Assembly (NCBI RefSeq): GCF_011440275.1
Contig: NZ_JAAOIV010000005.1
Coordinates: 182,141-246,140 of the forward strand
Reading direction: 5' to 3'
DNA length: 64,000 bases
Origin: Metallococcus carri
GTDB taxonomy: Bacteria; Actinomycetota; Actinomycetes; Actinomycetales; Dermatophilaceae
The position numbers were made by a program, and so were the translations under genes. Positions 19,231-30,605 of this stretch are shown piece after piece. The notes beneath the pieces are model-generated. The model worked only from the letters and a program-made list of their open reading frames with translations. It was not told the origin of the DNA and ran no database searches. How positions within the stretch are numbered: the stretch's first letter is position 1; each line of letters opens with the position of its first letter.

Positions 19231-19765
19231 GACGGGGGTGACGCGTCAGCCAGGCGCCCACGGCGACGACGGCGAGCGCGAGGGTGACCAGAGCGGCCGG
19301 CACGGCATACCACGGGCCCGACACGTCCGACCGGCGGAGGGCGATCACGAGAGCGCCCACCGCGACGCCCCCGGCGGCAACCACCGCGGTGCGCAGCACC
19401 CAACGCAGCACGAGCGGCCGAGGCAGCGGCGCGGCGTCCGGTCCGCTCGCGCCCAACGCGGTCGCGCTGTGCACGGCCAGCAGGCAGACCGCCGCCGGCA
19501 GGGCCCACCAGCTGGTCGACGGCGGGTCAGCGACCCACCAGTCCAGGACGAGCGCGGCCAGCAGTAGCAGTTCGGTCGTGCCGTCGGTGCGGATCAGCAC
19601 GAACAGGCAGGCCAGCACGACGAGCACGAGTTCGAACCATTGCGTCGATCCGGCGGCTACGGCGCACAGGTGGAAGGCGAGCGCAGCCACCACCGCCATC
19701 GCGAGGGCGACCACCCGGCCCCGATCGATGCGGATCAGCCGGTCCAAGCGCGGCACGAGGGTCAT
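19214..19765 (-). CDS. Membrane protein of the MoxR/DUF58 cluster
   Basis: 183 residues from ATG 19765, which overlaps the DUF58 stop by ATGA. About five or six hydrophobic segments are visible (VVALAMAVVAALAFHLCAV; WFELVLVVLACLFVLI; LLLLAALVLDWWV; WWALPAAVCLLAV; VLRTAVVAAGGVAVGALVI; WYAVPAALVTLALAVVAVGA). There is no recognised catalytic motif. In many actinomycetes this position, after moxR and DUF58, is held by a large transglutaminase-type membrane protein; this small protein takes its place. The final residues Pro-Lys-Arg-His-stop are encoded by the 21-bp repeat B. Confidence 0.75.
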   Translation of the reverse strand: MTLVPRLDRLIRIDRGRVVALAMAVVAALAFHLCAVAAGSTQWFELVLVVLACLFVLIRTDGTTELLLLAALVLDWWVADPPSTSWWALPAAVCLLAVHSATALGASGPDAAPLPRPLVLRWVLRTAVVAAGGVAVGALVIALRRSDVSGPWYAVPAALVTLALAVVAVGAWLTRHPRPPKRH

Positions 19766-21040
19766 CGCGCCCGCATCCGCGCCGGTGGCCGCCGGGCCAG
19801 CACCTGCAGCACGGCGTCCAGGCTGCCGGGGCCGCGCCACGGGTTCACCGGTATGCCGTGAGTCCCGAGTTCGTCGATCTCGACCGAGCGCTCCAGCATC
19901 CGGATGCGCAGCGCCACGGCGTCCCACGCATCTCCAGCGAGGGAGGCGGGATCGGCGGGCAGGCAGTCGATGACGACGACCGCGAGGCCGCGTCGGGCCA
20001 GGTCGGCCGCGACCTTCGCGGCGAAGTCACCCATGAGCGGGGAGATGAGGAAGACCATCGCGCCAGGGCCGGCGTGCAGGCGCACCCGGTCCGGCTGGCG
20101 GTCGGTGAGCCGGCCGACCCGCACCTGGGACAACACGTCTAGCACCCGCCGGTGCTGGCGGTCACCGAGCGAGAGCGGCACCTGCGGGCGGCCGACGGCA
20201 CCGATGACGTCGAGGCCGACGCGGTCGCCCCGCCGCAGGAAATACTGCGACAGCGACGCGCAGGCCCGCAGCCCCAGGTCGAGGGAGGTCGCGCTGTCGT
20301 CGCGCCCACCGACATCCACCGAGGCGTCCAGCACCAGATGCACCTGCGCGTCCTGCTCGGCGTAACTGGTGCGCACATGCAACTGCCCGGTGCGGCTGGT
20401 GACCGGCCAATGGATGGTGCGCAGTTTGTCGCCGGGGCGGAAGGGCCGGATGTCGGCGAACTCCGCACCCTCGCCGAACCGGCGGCTGCGGTTGGGGCCG
20501 ACCAGCCCGACGGGATGCGGCACCGGCGCCCGGCCGCTGAACGGGTCGGTGCGCGGCACACCCCGCACCTCCTGACCGGGCAGGTGCACCGGGCCCCAGA
20601 CGAAGCCGGCCCAGGGTGAGGTGGCGACCACCTCGCTGGCGCCGATCGTCGCCGGGCCCCACCGCTGGAGGGCGAAGGTCAACGAACTCGTGTCAGCGTC
20701 GCCGTCGAGGAGCCGGGTCACCGACCGGCGCTGGTCGTCCCAGGTCACCCGTTCGCTGGTGGCGACGACGACATGCCACTGTTCGGCGCCGCGCGCACCT
20801 GTCAGCGACGCGGTCCAGGCCACCGCGCTGCTCTCCTCGGGAGCGTCCTGCGCGATCGCCGTGCGTGCCTGCGGTATGCCGGTCGGCCGGGTCAGCAGGG
20901 ACCACACCGTCACCCCGAGCAGCGGCAGCACGAGCACGAACAGATCCGGGCGTCGGGTCATCACCGCGAGCAGGATGAGACCCGCGGCGGCGGTGGAGCC
21001 GGCGAGGAAGGTCGGCCCGGGCACCCAGCCGGCCGGCGGG

Positions 21041-21054
<14 letters not shown>
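19762..21054 (-). CDS. DUF58 domain membrane protein
   Basis: 430 residues from ATG 21054. Two N-terminal helices (TFLAGSTAAAGLILLAVM; LFVLVLPLLGVTVWSLL) are followed by a beta-rich region, then the DUF58 signature around GEGAEFADIRPFRPGDKLR and IHWPVTSRTGQLHVR (residues about 235-265). After it comes a vWA-like fold with VHLVLDASVDVGG. DUF58 proteins occur beside MoxR ATPases and are thought to be remodelled by them in envelope or stress processes. The start overlaps moxR by 14 bases. An upstream in-frame codon at 21117 would lie well inside moxR and is not preferred. Confidence 0.85.
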
Positions 21055-22002
<948 letters not shown>

Positions 22003-22006
<4 letters not shown>

Positions 22007-22521
22007 AATTCCTCGATCCGGTGGATGACGTCGGTGAGTTGGGCCGGGTTGATCGGTGGCGGCGGCTGCGTGCACAGATAGCGGGCGAGCACCGGGTCGA
22101 GGGCGCGGGCCAGCCCGTCCAGGTCGTCAGCCTCCAGAGGTATGCCGGTGCGGGTCGCCACCCGGTGCCGGGCCACCGCGCGCAGGCCCCGCTGCAGGGC
22201 GACGGGGGAGGCGCGGCCGGTGTCGAGTTGCCCGGCGCGGCTGGTCGCGTCCTCGCTGATGCGGCGCAGGTAGAACAGCCGGGCCTCCTGGGCGCCGCGG
22301 TAGTGCGGCTCGGCCGGGTCGACCGTCGGCATCGCGATCGGCCACTGCGGCCCGGTGTCGGCGGCATACCCACCGATCGCGACGGCAGCCACCGCGACGG
22401 CGAGCACGACGGCGAGCGGGGCGTGCCAGCCGGCGAGACCGGCGAGAAACCAGAAGGCGGCGCCCGCCACCACCGCCCCGACGCCGCGCTTGACCCAGCG
22501 GCGCCACCACTCAGCCGGCAT
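22003..22521 (-). CDS. Hypothetical protein with N-terminal membrane helices (MoxR cluster)
   Basis: 172 residues. Two adjacent hydrophobic helices lie near the N-terminus (GAVVAGAAFWFLAGLAGW and LAVVLAVAVAAVAIGGYAA). A soluble helical part follows, rich in Arg and Ala. I recognise no enzyme motif. It overlaps the DUF4129 gene upstream by 11 bases and the moxR start downstream by four, so it belongs to the same operon and probably the same membrane complex. Confidence 0.75.
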
Positions 22522-23179
22522 GGCTCACCGGCCGGCCGAGGTCGGTGCGGATCTGCTCCAGCGCGGCGCGGGCAGCGGCGCGGTCGCCCTCGGTGAGGGG
22601 GTGGGAGGAGAAGCGCGCTTCGCGGTAGAGGTGGGCCAGCCGGGTGAGCGCGTCGTCGTCGACGTCGAGGTCGCTCAGCACGCGCAGGGTGAGCTCCGCG
22701 GAGGTTTCGCTCGGGTGATGTTCCAGCCCGGCGGCGCGCACCGCCTGCTCCAAGCCCACCCAGCAGGCGATGATCGCGTTGTCCGGCGACCCGACCGACA
22801 GCTCCTCCAGCGCCTGGTCGACCGACTCGGTGACCGCCTGCTGCGGTGTCGGCAGGTGCACGGCCTTCGCCCGGTCGAGCCACCGCTGGCGCAGCGCGCG
22901 GATCACCGCGATCGCCAGCACGACGGCGGCGACCACCAGGCCGATCAGCAGCAGCGCGGTGACGATCCGCACCATGTCGACGCCGAAACCGCCCAGGTCG
23001 AGGGTGCGCGGGCTCGGCGGCGGAGGGGCGCCACCGGTCGGGCCCGTCGGAGTCGGGGTGCGCGGCGGGGTGTAGGTGACGTCGTTGGTGCGCACCAGCG
23101 GCCCGCTGTCGACACCGACCGCGAGCACGCACACCAGCACGAGCAGCCCCGCGGCCGCCCCGACGATCCCCCTGCGCAC
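22511..23179 (-). CDS. DUF4129-type membrane protein (first gene of MoxR cluster)
   Basis: 222 residues from GTG 23179. A signal or anchor helix (IVGAAAGLLVLVCVLAVGV) is followed by a Pro/Thr-rich extracellular linker. A second helix (ALLLIGLVVAAVVLAIAVI) comes next, and the cytoplasmic DUF4129-like part contains LEELSVGSPDNAIIACWVGLE and the Ser-rich TSAELTLRVLSDL. DUF4129 domains are common in MoxR-DUF58-transglutaminase clusters and are thought to be structural. Gene order, all overlapping: DUF4129, small membrane protein, moxR, DUF58, small membrane protein. No promoter is obvious upstream. Confidence 0.78.
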   Translation of the reverse strand: MRRGIVGAAAGLLVLVCVLAVGVDSGPLVRTNDVTYTPPRTPTPTGPTGGAPPPPSPRTLDLGGFGVDMVRIVTALLLIGLVVAAVVLAIAVIRALRQRWLDRAKAVHLPTPQQAVTESVDQALEELSVGSPDNAIIACWVGLEQAVRAAGLEHHPSETSAELTLRVLSDLDVDDDALTRLAHLYREARFSSHPLTEGDRAAARAALEQIRTDLGRPVSHAG

Positions 23180-23240
23180 CCGGCCGACGTTAGCCCAGCA
23201 TTCGCGGTATGCCGCCGATCGTCACCTAATCGTGGCCGGG

Positions 23241-25859
23241 CTACTTCCGCGGCGGCGGCGGGGTGAGCGCGACCTCGGAGACCGCGAGAGCGGGACCCTC
23301 GGCATACGTCATGCCGGTGATCTTGCCCGCGGCGCGCAGGTCGGCCTCGGCCCGGCGCACCAGCTCGGCGTCGGCGGCGGGCAGCGCGAGCGTCATCGCG
23401 GTCACCTCGGCGCGCATGCCGAGTTTGGCGTCCGACTTGGCCCGTCGCACGCCGGCCAGCGCCTCACCCAGCACGTGCAGCGAGCGCGGGTCGCCGCCGG
23501 AAGGAAGCTCGTCGACGGTCGGCCACGGCTGCCGGTGCACGGTGCCGTCCTGCCACCACGACCACACCTCTTCGGTGGCATAGGGCAGGAAGGGTGCGAA
23601 GAGCCGCAGCAGCACGCGCAGGGCGAGCCGCAGCGCCGCCTGGGCGCTCGCCGCCGCCTGCTCACCCTGCCCGCCGTAGGCGCGGTCCTTGACCAGCTCG
23701 ATGTAGTCGTCGCAGAAGGTCCAGAAGAACGCCTCGGTGAGCTCCAGGCTGCGGGTGTAGTCCCAGCTCTCGAAGCCTCGGGTCGCGTCGGCCACCACCT
23801 CGCGCAGCGCGGCCAGCATCGCCAGGTCGAGTTGCTCGGTCGGCTGCGCGTCGCCGGGGTCGCCCATCGACAGCGCGAACTTGGAGGCGTTGAGCAGCTT
23901 CATCGCCAGGCGCCGCCCGACCTTCATCTGGCTCTCGTCATAGGCCGCGTCGGCACCGAGCCGGCCGGCCAGCGCCCAGTAGCGCACCGCGTCGGCGCTG
24001 TGCTGCTTGAGCACGTCCTCGGGGGTGACCGCATTGCCCTTGGACTTGGACATCTTCTTGCGGTCCGGGTCGAGGATCCAGCCGTTGATCGCGGCGTCGG
24101 TCCACGGCACCGAGCCATTCTCGAAGTGCGCGCGCACGACCGAGGCGAACAGCCAGGTGCGGATGATGTCGTGCCCCTGCGGGCGCAGGTCCATCGGGAA
24201 GATCTTGGCGAACAGCTCCTCGTCATTGCGGCCGCCGGCGTTGCTCGTCACCGGCCACCCCGACACGATCTGCGGTGACAAGGACGACGTCGCCCAGGTG
24301 TCCATCACATCCGGGTCACCGACGAATCCGCCTGGCACGCCTCGCTGTTCGGGGGTGTAACCCTCCGGCACGTCGCTCTGCGGGTCGACCGGCAGCGATG
24401 CTTCGGGCGCCAGGATCGGGCGGGTGTAGTCGGGCTCGCCCTGCTCATCGAGCGGGTACCACACCGGGAAGGGCACGCCGAAGAACCGCTGGCGACTGAT
24501 CAGCCAGTCGCCGTTGAGGCCGCTGATCCAGTTGGCATAACGGCTGCGCATGAAGGCCGGGTGGAAGTCGATCTCCTGGCCGCGGGCGATGAGCTGCTCG
24601 CGCAGCGCCTCGCTGCGACCACCGTTGGTGATGTACCACTGCCTGCTGGTCACGATCTCCAGCGGCTTGTCGCCCTTTTCGAAGAAGTTGGCCTTGCGCT
24701 GGGTCTTCACCGGCTCGCCGATCAGGTCGCCGGATTCGCGCAGCGCCGCCACGATCGCCTCGCGGGCCGAGTGGACGGTCTTGGTGGCCAGCTGCTCGGC
24801 ATACAGCTGTTCGCCCGGGCCGCCCGCGATCCACTCCGGCAGGTCGCCGGTGAGGCGGCCGTTGCGGGTGATGATCGAGCGGATCGGCAGCTGCAGCTCG
24901 CGCCACCACAGCACGTCGGTGAGGTCGCCGAAGGTGCAGCACATCGCGATGCCGGCGCCCTTGTCCGGCTCGGCGGCCGGGTGCGCGAGCACCGGCACCT
25001 CGACCCCGAAGAGCGGGGAGGTGACCGTGCTGCCGAAGAGCGGCTGATAGCGCTCGTCGTCCGGGTGGGCAATCAGCGCCACGCAGGCCGGGATGAGCTC
25101 GGGGCGGGTGGTCTCGATCTCGATCGTGCCGCCGTCGGTGCGGTGGAAGGCGATTTTGTGGAAGGCGCCGGGGTAGTCGCGCGCTTCCAGCTCGGCCTGG
25201 GCCACCGCGGACTGGAAGGTCACATCCCACAGGCCCGGCGCCTCGGCCTGGTAGGCCTCACCGCGCTCGACATTGCGCAGGAAGGCCTGCTGGGCAGCAG
25301 CCCGCGAGCGGTCGTCGATGGTGCGATAGGTCATCTCCCAGTCCACCGACAGCCCCAGCCGGCGGAACAGCGACTCGAAGGCCTTCTCGTCCTCGACCGT
25401 GAGCTGCTCGCACAGCGGGATGAAGTTGGCGCGGCTGATCGGCACCTGGTCGGCCGCCTTCACCGACTTGCCCTCGGCGCCTTGCAGCGGGGGCACGAAA
25501 TTCGGGTCGTATGCCGCCGCGTGGTCGCCGCGCACGCCGTAGTAGTTCTGCACCCGGCGCTCGGTCGGCAGGCCGTTGTCGTCCCAGCCGAGCGGATAGA
25601 ACACCTCCTTGCCGGTCATCCGCTGATAGCGGGCCACACAGTCGGTGTGGGTGTAGCCGAAGACGTGACCCACGTGCAGGCTGCCGCTCGCGGTCGGCGG
25701 TGGGGTGTCGATCGCGAAGACCTGCTCGCGTGGCAGCTCCAGCGCCCGCTGGCGGTCGAAGCGGTAGGTGCCCTGCTCGCGCCATACGCCGTCCCACTTG
25801 TCCTCCAAACCGTCGACGGTCGGCTTGTCGGGCACACGGGAGGAACGCGGGTCGGTCAT
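23241..25859 (-). CDS. valS: Valyl-tRNA synthetase
   Basis: 872 residues. The class I HIGH signature appears as GSLHVGHVFGYTHTD (residues about 58-72) and the KMSKS loop as KKMSKSKGNAVTPEDVL. The editing (CP1) domain lies between. The insertion YGVRGDHAAAYDPNFVPPL and the short C-terminus without a long coiled-coil arm are those of the compact, archaeal-like type of ValRS. It charges tRNA-Val and hydrolyses mischarged threonine. No T-box leader is visible upstream, unlike ileS. A GACGAT hexamer lies seven bases before the ATG on the minus strand. In M. tuberculosis valS adjoins folC; here ileS lies between them. Confidence 0.96.
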   Translation of the reverse strand: MTDPRSSRVPDKPTVDGLEDKWDGVWREQGTYRFDRQRALELPREQVFAIDTPPPTASGSLHVGHVFGYTHTDCVARYQRMTGKEVFYPLGWDDNGLPTERRVQNYYGVRGDHAAAYDPNFVPPLQGAEGKSVKAADQVPISRANFIPLCEQLTVEDEKAFESLFRRLGLSVDWEMTYRTIDDRSRAAAQQAFLRNVERGEAYQAEAPGLWDVTFQSAVAQAELEARDYPGAFHKIAFHRTDGGTIEIETTRPELIPACVALIAHPDDERYQPLFGSTVTSPLFGVEVPVLAHPAAEPDKGAGIAMCCTFGDLTDVLWWRELQLPIRSIITRNGRLTGDLPEWIAGGPGEQLYAEQLATKTVHSAREAIVAALRESGDLIGEPVKTQRKANFFEKGDKPLEIVTSRQWYITNGGRSEALREQLIARGQEIDFHPAFMRSRYANWISGLNGDWLISRQRFFGVPFPVWYPLDEQGEPDYTRPILAPEASLPVDPQSDVPEGYTPEQRGVPGGFVGDPDVMDTWATSSLSPQIVSGWPVTSNAGGRNDEELFAKIFPMDLRPQGHDIIRTWLFASVVRAHFENGSVPWTDAAINGWILDPDRKKMSKSKGNAVTPEDVLKQHSADAVRYWALAGRLGADAAYDESQMKVGRRLAMKLLNASKFALSMGDPGDAQPTEQLDLAMLAALREVVADATRGFESWDYTRSLELTEAFFWTFCDDYIELVKDRAYGGQGEQAAASAQAALRLALRVLLRLFAPFLPYATEEVWSWWQDGTVHRQPWPTVDELPSGGDPRSLHVLGEALAGVRRAKSDAKLGMRAEVTAMTLALPAADAELVRRAEADLRAAGKITGMTYAEGPALAVSEVALTPPPPRK

Positions 25860-25964
25860 GCGTCCAATCGTCCCAGACCGCCCGCCGCACGGTCACATCG
25901 GTTTCGCCGGCCTCCGGTTAGGCTGGGCCGCCGAGACCGGCTGATTTCCTCCAAGGAGCGTGCG

Positions 25965-26540
25965 ATGACCGACCAGCAGCCCGAGCGCTTCACCGAGGCC
26001 TACCCGCCCGACGGGGACGCCCGCGTGCCGAGCGGTGCCTTCCTCGCGTATGCCGAGGGCAAGGTCGCCCCGGAGTTGCTGCAGGTCTGGCGCAGCACCG
26101 GGCTGGGGTTCTACGGCGAGCAGCGCATCGCCCTGGTCGACCCGGGCGTGTGGCTGCCGGTGCTCACCACCTGGCTGGGCCACGACACCGGCACGCTGCC
26201 GGCCGCGGTGACCAGCTTCGGGCACCTCTACCACGCAGGGCCGAGCGGGCCGGTGCAATGCCTCGACCCGCATTTCGTCACCAACACCGTCGTCGCGCCC
26301 GACATGGCGAGCTTCCTCGGCGAGCACCTGCCCGGCCCGTCCTCACACCTGGCCGATCTCGAGGGACCGCGCGGCGGCGCACGCGCCCGGTTCGGCGAAC
26401 TGGCCGAGGGCGAGACCTACTACTTCGACCCGGCGATCGCGCTCGGCGGCCAGGTGTCGCCGAACACCCTGGCCAAGGGCGACGGCGTCGCCGAGTTCAC
26501 CCGCATCCACGCCGGGCTGCGCCAGCGCCGCGCCGGCTGA
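25965..26540 (+). CDS. GAD-related / DUF1851 (Tdi1-like) domain protein
   Basis: 191 residues from ATG 25965, with a clear AAGGAG site. The N-terminal half has the GAD-related pattern VPSGAFLAYAEGKVAPELLQ then WRSTGLGFYGEQRIALVDPG. The C-terminal half has the DUF1851 pattern YYFDPAIALGGQVSPNTLAK. In some Gram-negative bacteria this two-domain protein (Tdi1) is an immunity factor next to a type VI effector. No effector, secretion gene or toxin is present here, so that role is unlikely. The gene is divergent from valS and ends some 35-45 bp before the ileS T-box leader, so it may share regulation with tRNA synthetase genes. Function unknown. Confidence 0.7.
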   Translation: MTDQQPERFTEAYPPDGDARVPSGAFLAYAEGKVAPELLQVWRSTGLGFYGEQRIALVDPGVWLPVLTTWLGHDTGTLPAAVTSFGHLYHAGPSGPVQCLDPHFVTNTVVAPDMASFLGEHLPGPSSHLADLEGPRGGARARFGELAEGETYYFDPAIALGGQVSPNTLAKGDGVAEFTRIHAGLRQRRAG

Positions 26541-26574
26541 GGCAGCCGCGCTCGATTCCGATTGGAGGCGAGCG

Positions 26575-26820
26575 GCGGCCCCGGCATACACTGAAACCAC
26601 CAGCGTTCGAGCCGTCATCAGCGGCGAGCTCCCGGAAGAACCGACTCCTAGCGAGGCGCAGTAGAACCGGGCGGGACGAGCCCGTCACAGCTCCAGCACG
26701 AAGCGGTCGTATGCCGCGTGCTCGGTTCGTCGAGTGCGCGCGTGCGACAAGCGAGGTGGTACCGCGGTGCTGCCGGCGCGAGCCGGTGACGTCGTCCTCG
26801 CACCGAGGTATCGACCGACG
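26575..26820 (+). promoter_or_regulatory. T-box riboswitch leader of ileS
   Basis: The hallmark T-box AGGTGGTACCGCG is at 26754-26766 and can pair downstream: GCGAGG (26751-26756) with the CCTCGC in GTCGTCCTCGC. About 135 bases upstream, GTCATCAGCGGCGAGCTCCC contains ATC (26617-26619), a plausible isoleucine specifier in stem I, followed by GGAAGAACCG. The leader would sense uncharged tRNA-Ile. The short distance to the start (ATG 26839) and the lack of a T-run favour translational control, as described for actinobacterial ileS T-boxes. Confidence 0.9.
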
Positions 26821-26838
26821 CTGACGAAAGATGCGCTG

Positions 26839-29800
26839 ATGAGCTACCCCAAGGTGGACCTGACCGCCGCCGACCCTGCGCAGAGCGCGGGCGTGACCCC
26901 CAGCCCGAACTTCCCGCAGATCGAGCAGGCGGTGCGCCGCTACTGGGACGAGGACGGGACCTTCCTGGCCTCCATCGCCCAGCGCGACGCCGGCGTCGAC
27001 GGCTCCAACGAGTTCGTGTTCTACGACGGCCCGCCCTTCGCCAACGGCCTGCCGCACTACGGTCACCTGCTCACCGGCTACGCCAAGGACCTCATCCCGC
27101 GCTACCAGACGATGCGCGGCAAGCGGGTCGAGCGGCGCTTCGGCTGGGACACCCACGGCCTGCCGGCCGAGTTGGAGGCGATGCGCCAGCTCGGGCTGAA
27201 GACCAAGGACGAGATCATCGCGATGGGCGTCGAGCAGTTCAACGCCGCCGCCCGCGCCTCGGTGCTGAAGTACACCGACGAGTGGCGCGACTATGTCGGC
27301 CGGATGGGCCGGTGGGTCGACTTCGACCACGACTACAAGACGCTCGAGCCCGACTACATGGAGTCGGTGCTGTGGGTCTTCAAGCAGCTCTTCGACCGCG
27401 GCCTGGTCTACGAGGGCTTCCGGGTGCTGCCCTACTGCTGGAATGACGAGACCCCGCTGTCCAACCACGAGCTGCGGATGGACGACGACGTCTACCAGAT
27501 GCGCCAGGACCCGGCGGTCACCGTCGGCTTCCGGATCACCGACGGCGACCTGGCCGGCGCGCTGGTGCTGGTCTGGACCACCACGCCGTGGACGCTGCCG
27601 TCCAACCTCGCGGTGATGGTCGGCCCGGACATCGACTATGTCGTGGTCGAGTCCGACCGCCCGACCGGCACAGCGGAACGGTTCGTGATCGCGGAGGCGA
27701 GGCTGGCGGCATACGCCCGGGAGTTGGGGGAGGAGCCGACGGTCCTGCAGCGCCTCAAGGGCGCCGACCTGATCGGCCACCACTACACCCCGCCGTTCAG
27801 CTATTTCGAGGGACACGAGAAGGCCTTCCGCGTGGTCGAGGCCGACTTCGTGACGACCGGCGACGGCACCGGGCTGGTGCACAGCGCGGGTGCCTTCGGT
27901 GAGGACGACATGGTGGTGACCGACCGCGAGGGCATCGCGCCGGTGATCCCGGTCGGTCCCGACGGGAAGTTCACCTATCCGGTCAGCGACTACGAGGGCA
28001 TGCTCGTCTTCGACGCCAACCCGCACATCATCGACGATCTGAAGACCACCACCCGCGGCGAGCAGTCCGGTGCGGTCAACCCGGGCACGGTGCTGCTGCG
28101 CCGCGAGACCTACGACCACTCCTATCCGCACTGCTGGCGCTGCCGGAATCCGCTGATCTACATGGCGGTGTCCTCGTGGTTCGTCGCGGTCACCCAGATC
28201 AAGGACAAGATGCTGGCCAACAACCAGCTGATCGACTGGGTGCCGGGCAACGTCAAGGACGGCCAGTTCGGCAAGTGGCTGGCGAACGCCCGCGACTGGT
28301 CGATCTCGCGAAACCGCTTCTGGGGCAGCCCGATTCCGGTGTGGAAGTCGGACAACCCGGAATACCCGCGGGTCGATGTCTACGGCAGCTTCGCCGAGCT
28401 CGAGCGCGACTTCGGGGTCAAGGTCACTGACCTGCACCGCCCGTTCGTGGACCAGTTGACCCGGCCCAACCCGGACGACCCGACCGGGCAGTCCACGATG
28501 CGCCGCGTCGAGGACGTGCTCGACGTGTGGTTCGACTCCGGGTCGATGCCCTACGGCCAGGTGCACTATCCCTTCGAGAACGCCCAGTGGTTCGAGCACC
28601 ACTACCCGGCCGACTTCATCGTCGAATACATCGGCCAGACCCGCGGCTGGTTCTACACGCTGCACATCCTGGCGAGCGCGCTGTTCGACCGCCCGGCGTT
28701 CAAGAGCGTCATCTGCCACGGCATCGTGCTCGGCTCGGACGGGCAGAAGATGTCCAAGTCGCTGCGCAACTACCCGGATGTGTCCGAGGTCTTCGACCGC
28801 GACGGCGCGGACGCGATGCGCTGGTTCCTGATGTCCAGCCCGATCCTGCGCGGCGGCAACCTGATCGTCACCGAGCAGGGCATCCGCGAGGGCGTCCGGC
28901 AGGTGCTGATGCCGATGTGGTCGTCGTGGTACTTCTTCAGCCTCTACGCCAATGCGGCCGGTTATGACGCCAAGTGGTCGACCGAGTCGACCGACGTCCT
29001 CGACCGCTACCTGCTCGCCAAGACCCGCGAGCTGGTGGAAACCGTTGAGGGACAACTGGATGCGTATGACGTCGCGGGCGCCTGCGAGACCACGGCCGCC
29101 TTCGTCGACGTGCTCACCAATTGGTACATCCGCCGGTCCCGCGAGCGCTTCTGGGCCGCGGACGGCCAGTTGGACGAGGCGGCCTTCGACACGCTCTACA
29201 CCGTGCTCGAGGTGCTCTGCCGGGTGTGCGCGCCGTTGCTGCCCTTCGCCGCCGAGCAGGTATGGCGGGGCCTCACCGGCGGCCGTTCGGTGCACCTGAC
29301 CGACTGGCCGGATGCCGCTGACCTGCCCGCGGACGCCGACCTGGTGGCGGCGATGGACCGGGTGCGCGCGGTCTGCTCGACGACCTCGGCGCTGCGCAAG
29401 GCGGAAAACCTGCGCACCCGGTTGCCGTTGTCCAAGGTCACCGTCGTGGTGGCCGATCCCGTTGCGCTGCAACGCTTCTCGGGATTGATCGCCGACGAGC
29501 TCAACCTCAAGCAGGTCGAGCTGCTGGATCTGGAGCAGGTGTCGGCGGAGGACTTCGGGCTGGTGCAGCGGCTCACCGTCAATGCCCGCGCCGCCGGCCC
29601 GCGCCTCGGCAAGCAGGTGCAGCAGGCGATCAAGGGCAGCAAGAGCGGTGACTGGTCGGTCGCCGAGGACGGCACCGTCACCAGCGGTGGCATCGAGCTG
29701 GTGGAGGGTGAGTACACCCTGCAGACCGTGGTCGAATCCGCCGGTGAGGCTGCCGACGCGGCTCCGGCGATGCTGCCCGGTGGTGGTTTCGTCGTGCTCG

Positions 29801-30096
29801 ACACCCAGGTCACCGACGAGCTGCGTTCCGAGGGCGTCGCCCGCGACGTCATCCGCGCGGTCCAGCAGGCCCGCCGCGATGCGGGCCTGGACGTCAGCGA
29901 CCGGATCAGTCTGGCCGTCGTCGGCGACGACCCGGTCTGGCGGGCGGTGCTTGACCACCAGGGTCTGATCATGGGCGAGACGCTCGCGGTCCAGCTCGGC
30001 GCGGCCGGCGGCGACCAGGAGTTGCCGGGCGGCACCACGGTGGCGCTCTCGGACGGGCTCAAGGCGACCGTGGCGGTCAAGAAGGTGAGCGCGTGA
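26839..30096 (+). CDS. ileS: Isoleucyl-tRNA synthetase
   Basis: 1085 residues from ATG 26839; earlier in-frame starts lie inside the T-box leader. The HIGH motif is in [19 protein letters not shown] and the KMSKS motif in [18 protein letters not shown]1 editing signatures include [20 protein letters not shown] sequence and the [15 protein letters not shown] region. The C-terminal anticodon-binding domain is of the long, eukaryote-like type common in actinomycetes. It charges tRNA-Ile and edits valine. Expression is controlled by the T-box leader. It overlaps the following GNAT gene by GTGA and starts a run of overlapping genes to uppP. Confidence 0.97.
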   Translation: MSYPKVDLTAADPAQSAGVTPSPNFPQIEQAVRRYWDEDGTFLASIAQRDAGVDGSNEFVFYDGPPFANGLPHYGHLLTGYAKDLIPRYQTMRGKRVERRFGWDTHGLPAELEAMRQLGLKTKDEIIAMGVEQFNAAARASVLKYTDEWRDYVGRMGRWVDFDHDYKTLEPDYMESVLWVFKQLFDRGLVYEGFRVLPYCWNDETPLSNHELRMDDDVYQMRQDPAVTVGFRITDGDLAGALVLVWTTTPWTLPSNLAVMVGPDIDYVVVESDRPTGTAERFVIAEARLAAYARELGEEPTVLQRLKGADLIGHHYTPPFSYFEGHEKAFRVVEADFVTTGDGTGLVHSAGAFGEDDMVVTDREGIAPVIPVGPDGKFTYPVSDYEGMLVFDANPHIIDDLKTTTRGEQSGAVNPGTVLLRRETYDHSYPHCWRCRNPLIYMAVSSWFVAVTQIKDKMLANNQLIDWVPGNVKDGQFGKWLANARDWSISRNRFWGSPIPVWKSDNPEYPRVDVYGSFAELERDFGVKVTDLHRPFVDQLTRPNPDDPTGQSTMRRVEDVLDVWFDSGSMPYGQVHYPFENAQWFEHHYPADFIVEYIGQTRGWFYTLHILASALFDRPAFKSVICHGIVLGSDGQKMSKSLRNYPDVSEVFDRDGADAMRWFLMSSPILRGGNLIVTEQGIREGVRQVLMPMWSSWYFFSLYANAAGYDAKWSTESTDVLDRYLLAKTRELVETVEGQLDAYDVAGACETTAAFVDVLTNWYIRRSRERFWAADGQLDEAAFDTLYTVLEVLCRVCAPLLPFAAEQVWRGLTGGRSVHLTDWPDAADLPADADLVAAMDRVRAVCSTTSALRKAENLRTRLPLSKVTVVVADPVALQRFSGLIADELNLKQVELLDLEQVSAEDFGLVQRLTVNARAAGPRLGKQVQQAIKGSKSGDWSVAEDGTVTSGGIELVEGEYTLQTVVESAGEAADAAPAMLPGGGFVVLDTQVTDELRSEGVARDVIRAVQQARRDAGLDVSDRISLAVVGDDPVWRAVLDHQGLIMGETLAVQLGAAGGDQELPGGTTVALSDGLKATVAVKKVSA

Positions 30097-30605
30097 GCGA
30101 CGTGACGATCCGGCAGGCGCAGGGTGACGACCTGCAGGCCGTGCTGTATGTCGGGCACTCGACCTGGCCGCCGACCTACGGGCCGATCGCCGGCGACGAC
30201 TATGTCGCGATGGGCCTGGCCAAATGGTGGACCGCCGACGCGACGATCCCCGCGATCCGGGCCGGCCGGGTCACTGTCGCCGAGGTCGACGGCAAGGTCG
30301 TCGGCGTCGCGACCGTCGGGCCGCAGGACGGGCACCTGATGCTCTGGAAGCTCTACGTGCTGCCCGGCCAACAGGGTCACGGCATCGGTCAGGCCCTGAT
30401 GGCCGCGGTGCTCGACCAGGCGCGCGAGGGCGGCTTCGCGCAGGTGCGGCTGTCTTATCTGGACGGCAACACCTCCGCCGCGCGGTTCTACGCCAAGGCC
30501 GGCTTCGAGGAGTTCGACCGCGAGTGCGGTGGCTCCGGCCTGCCGGACAGCGTCTGGGTGCGCCGATCGGTGGACCCCCAGCAACAGACGGGAGAGGCAC
30601 GATGA
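30093..30605 (+). CDS. GNAT-family N-acetyltransferase
   Basis: 170 residues from GTG 30093. The acetyl-CoA loop (motif A) reads [20 protein letters not shown] (residues about 86-105), with the Q/R-x-x-G-x-G/A core [19 protein letters not shown] is motif B. The family acetylates amino groups of small molecules or protein termini. The N-terminal part ([12 protein letters not shown]) resembles GNATs that lie next to tRNA synthetases, but the substrate is unknown. It overlaps ileS upstream and folC downstream by four bases each, so its expression is tied to the T-box-controlled operon. Confidence 0.85.
   Translation: MSDVTIRQAQGDDLQAVLYVGHSTWPPTYGPIAGDDYVAMGLAKWWTADATIPAIRAGRVTVAEVDGKVVGVATVGPQDGHLMLWKLYVLPGQQGHGIGQALMAAVLDQAREGGFAQVRLSYLDGNTSAARFYAKAGFEEFDRECGGSGLPDSVWVRRSVDPQQQTGEAR

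Noticed and set aside
25965..26540. A type VI secretion immunity-effector pair
   Set aside because: No effector, Hcp, VgrG or other secretion gene is present, and the host is Gram-positive.
26497..29958. A 1153-codon minus-strand frame opposite ileS
   Set aside because: It is an antisense shadow of ileS, with Arg/His/Val-rich low-complexity sequence and no family match.
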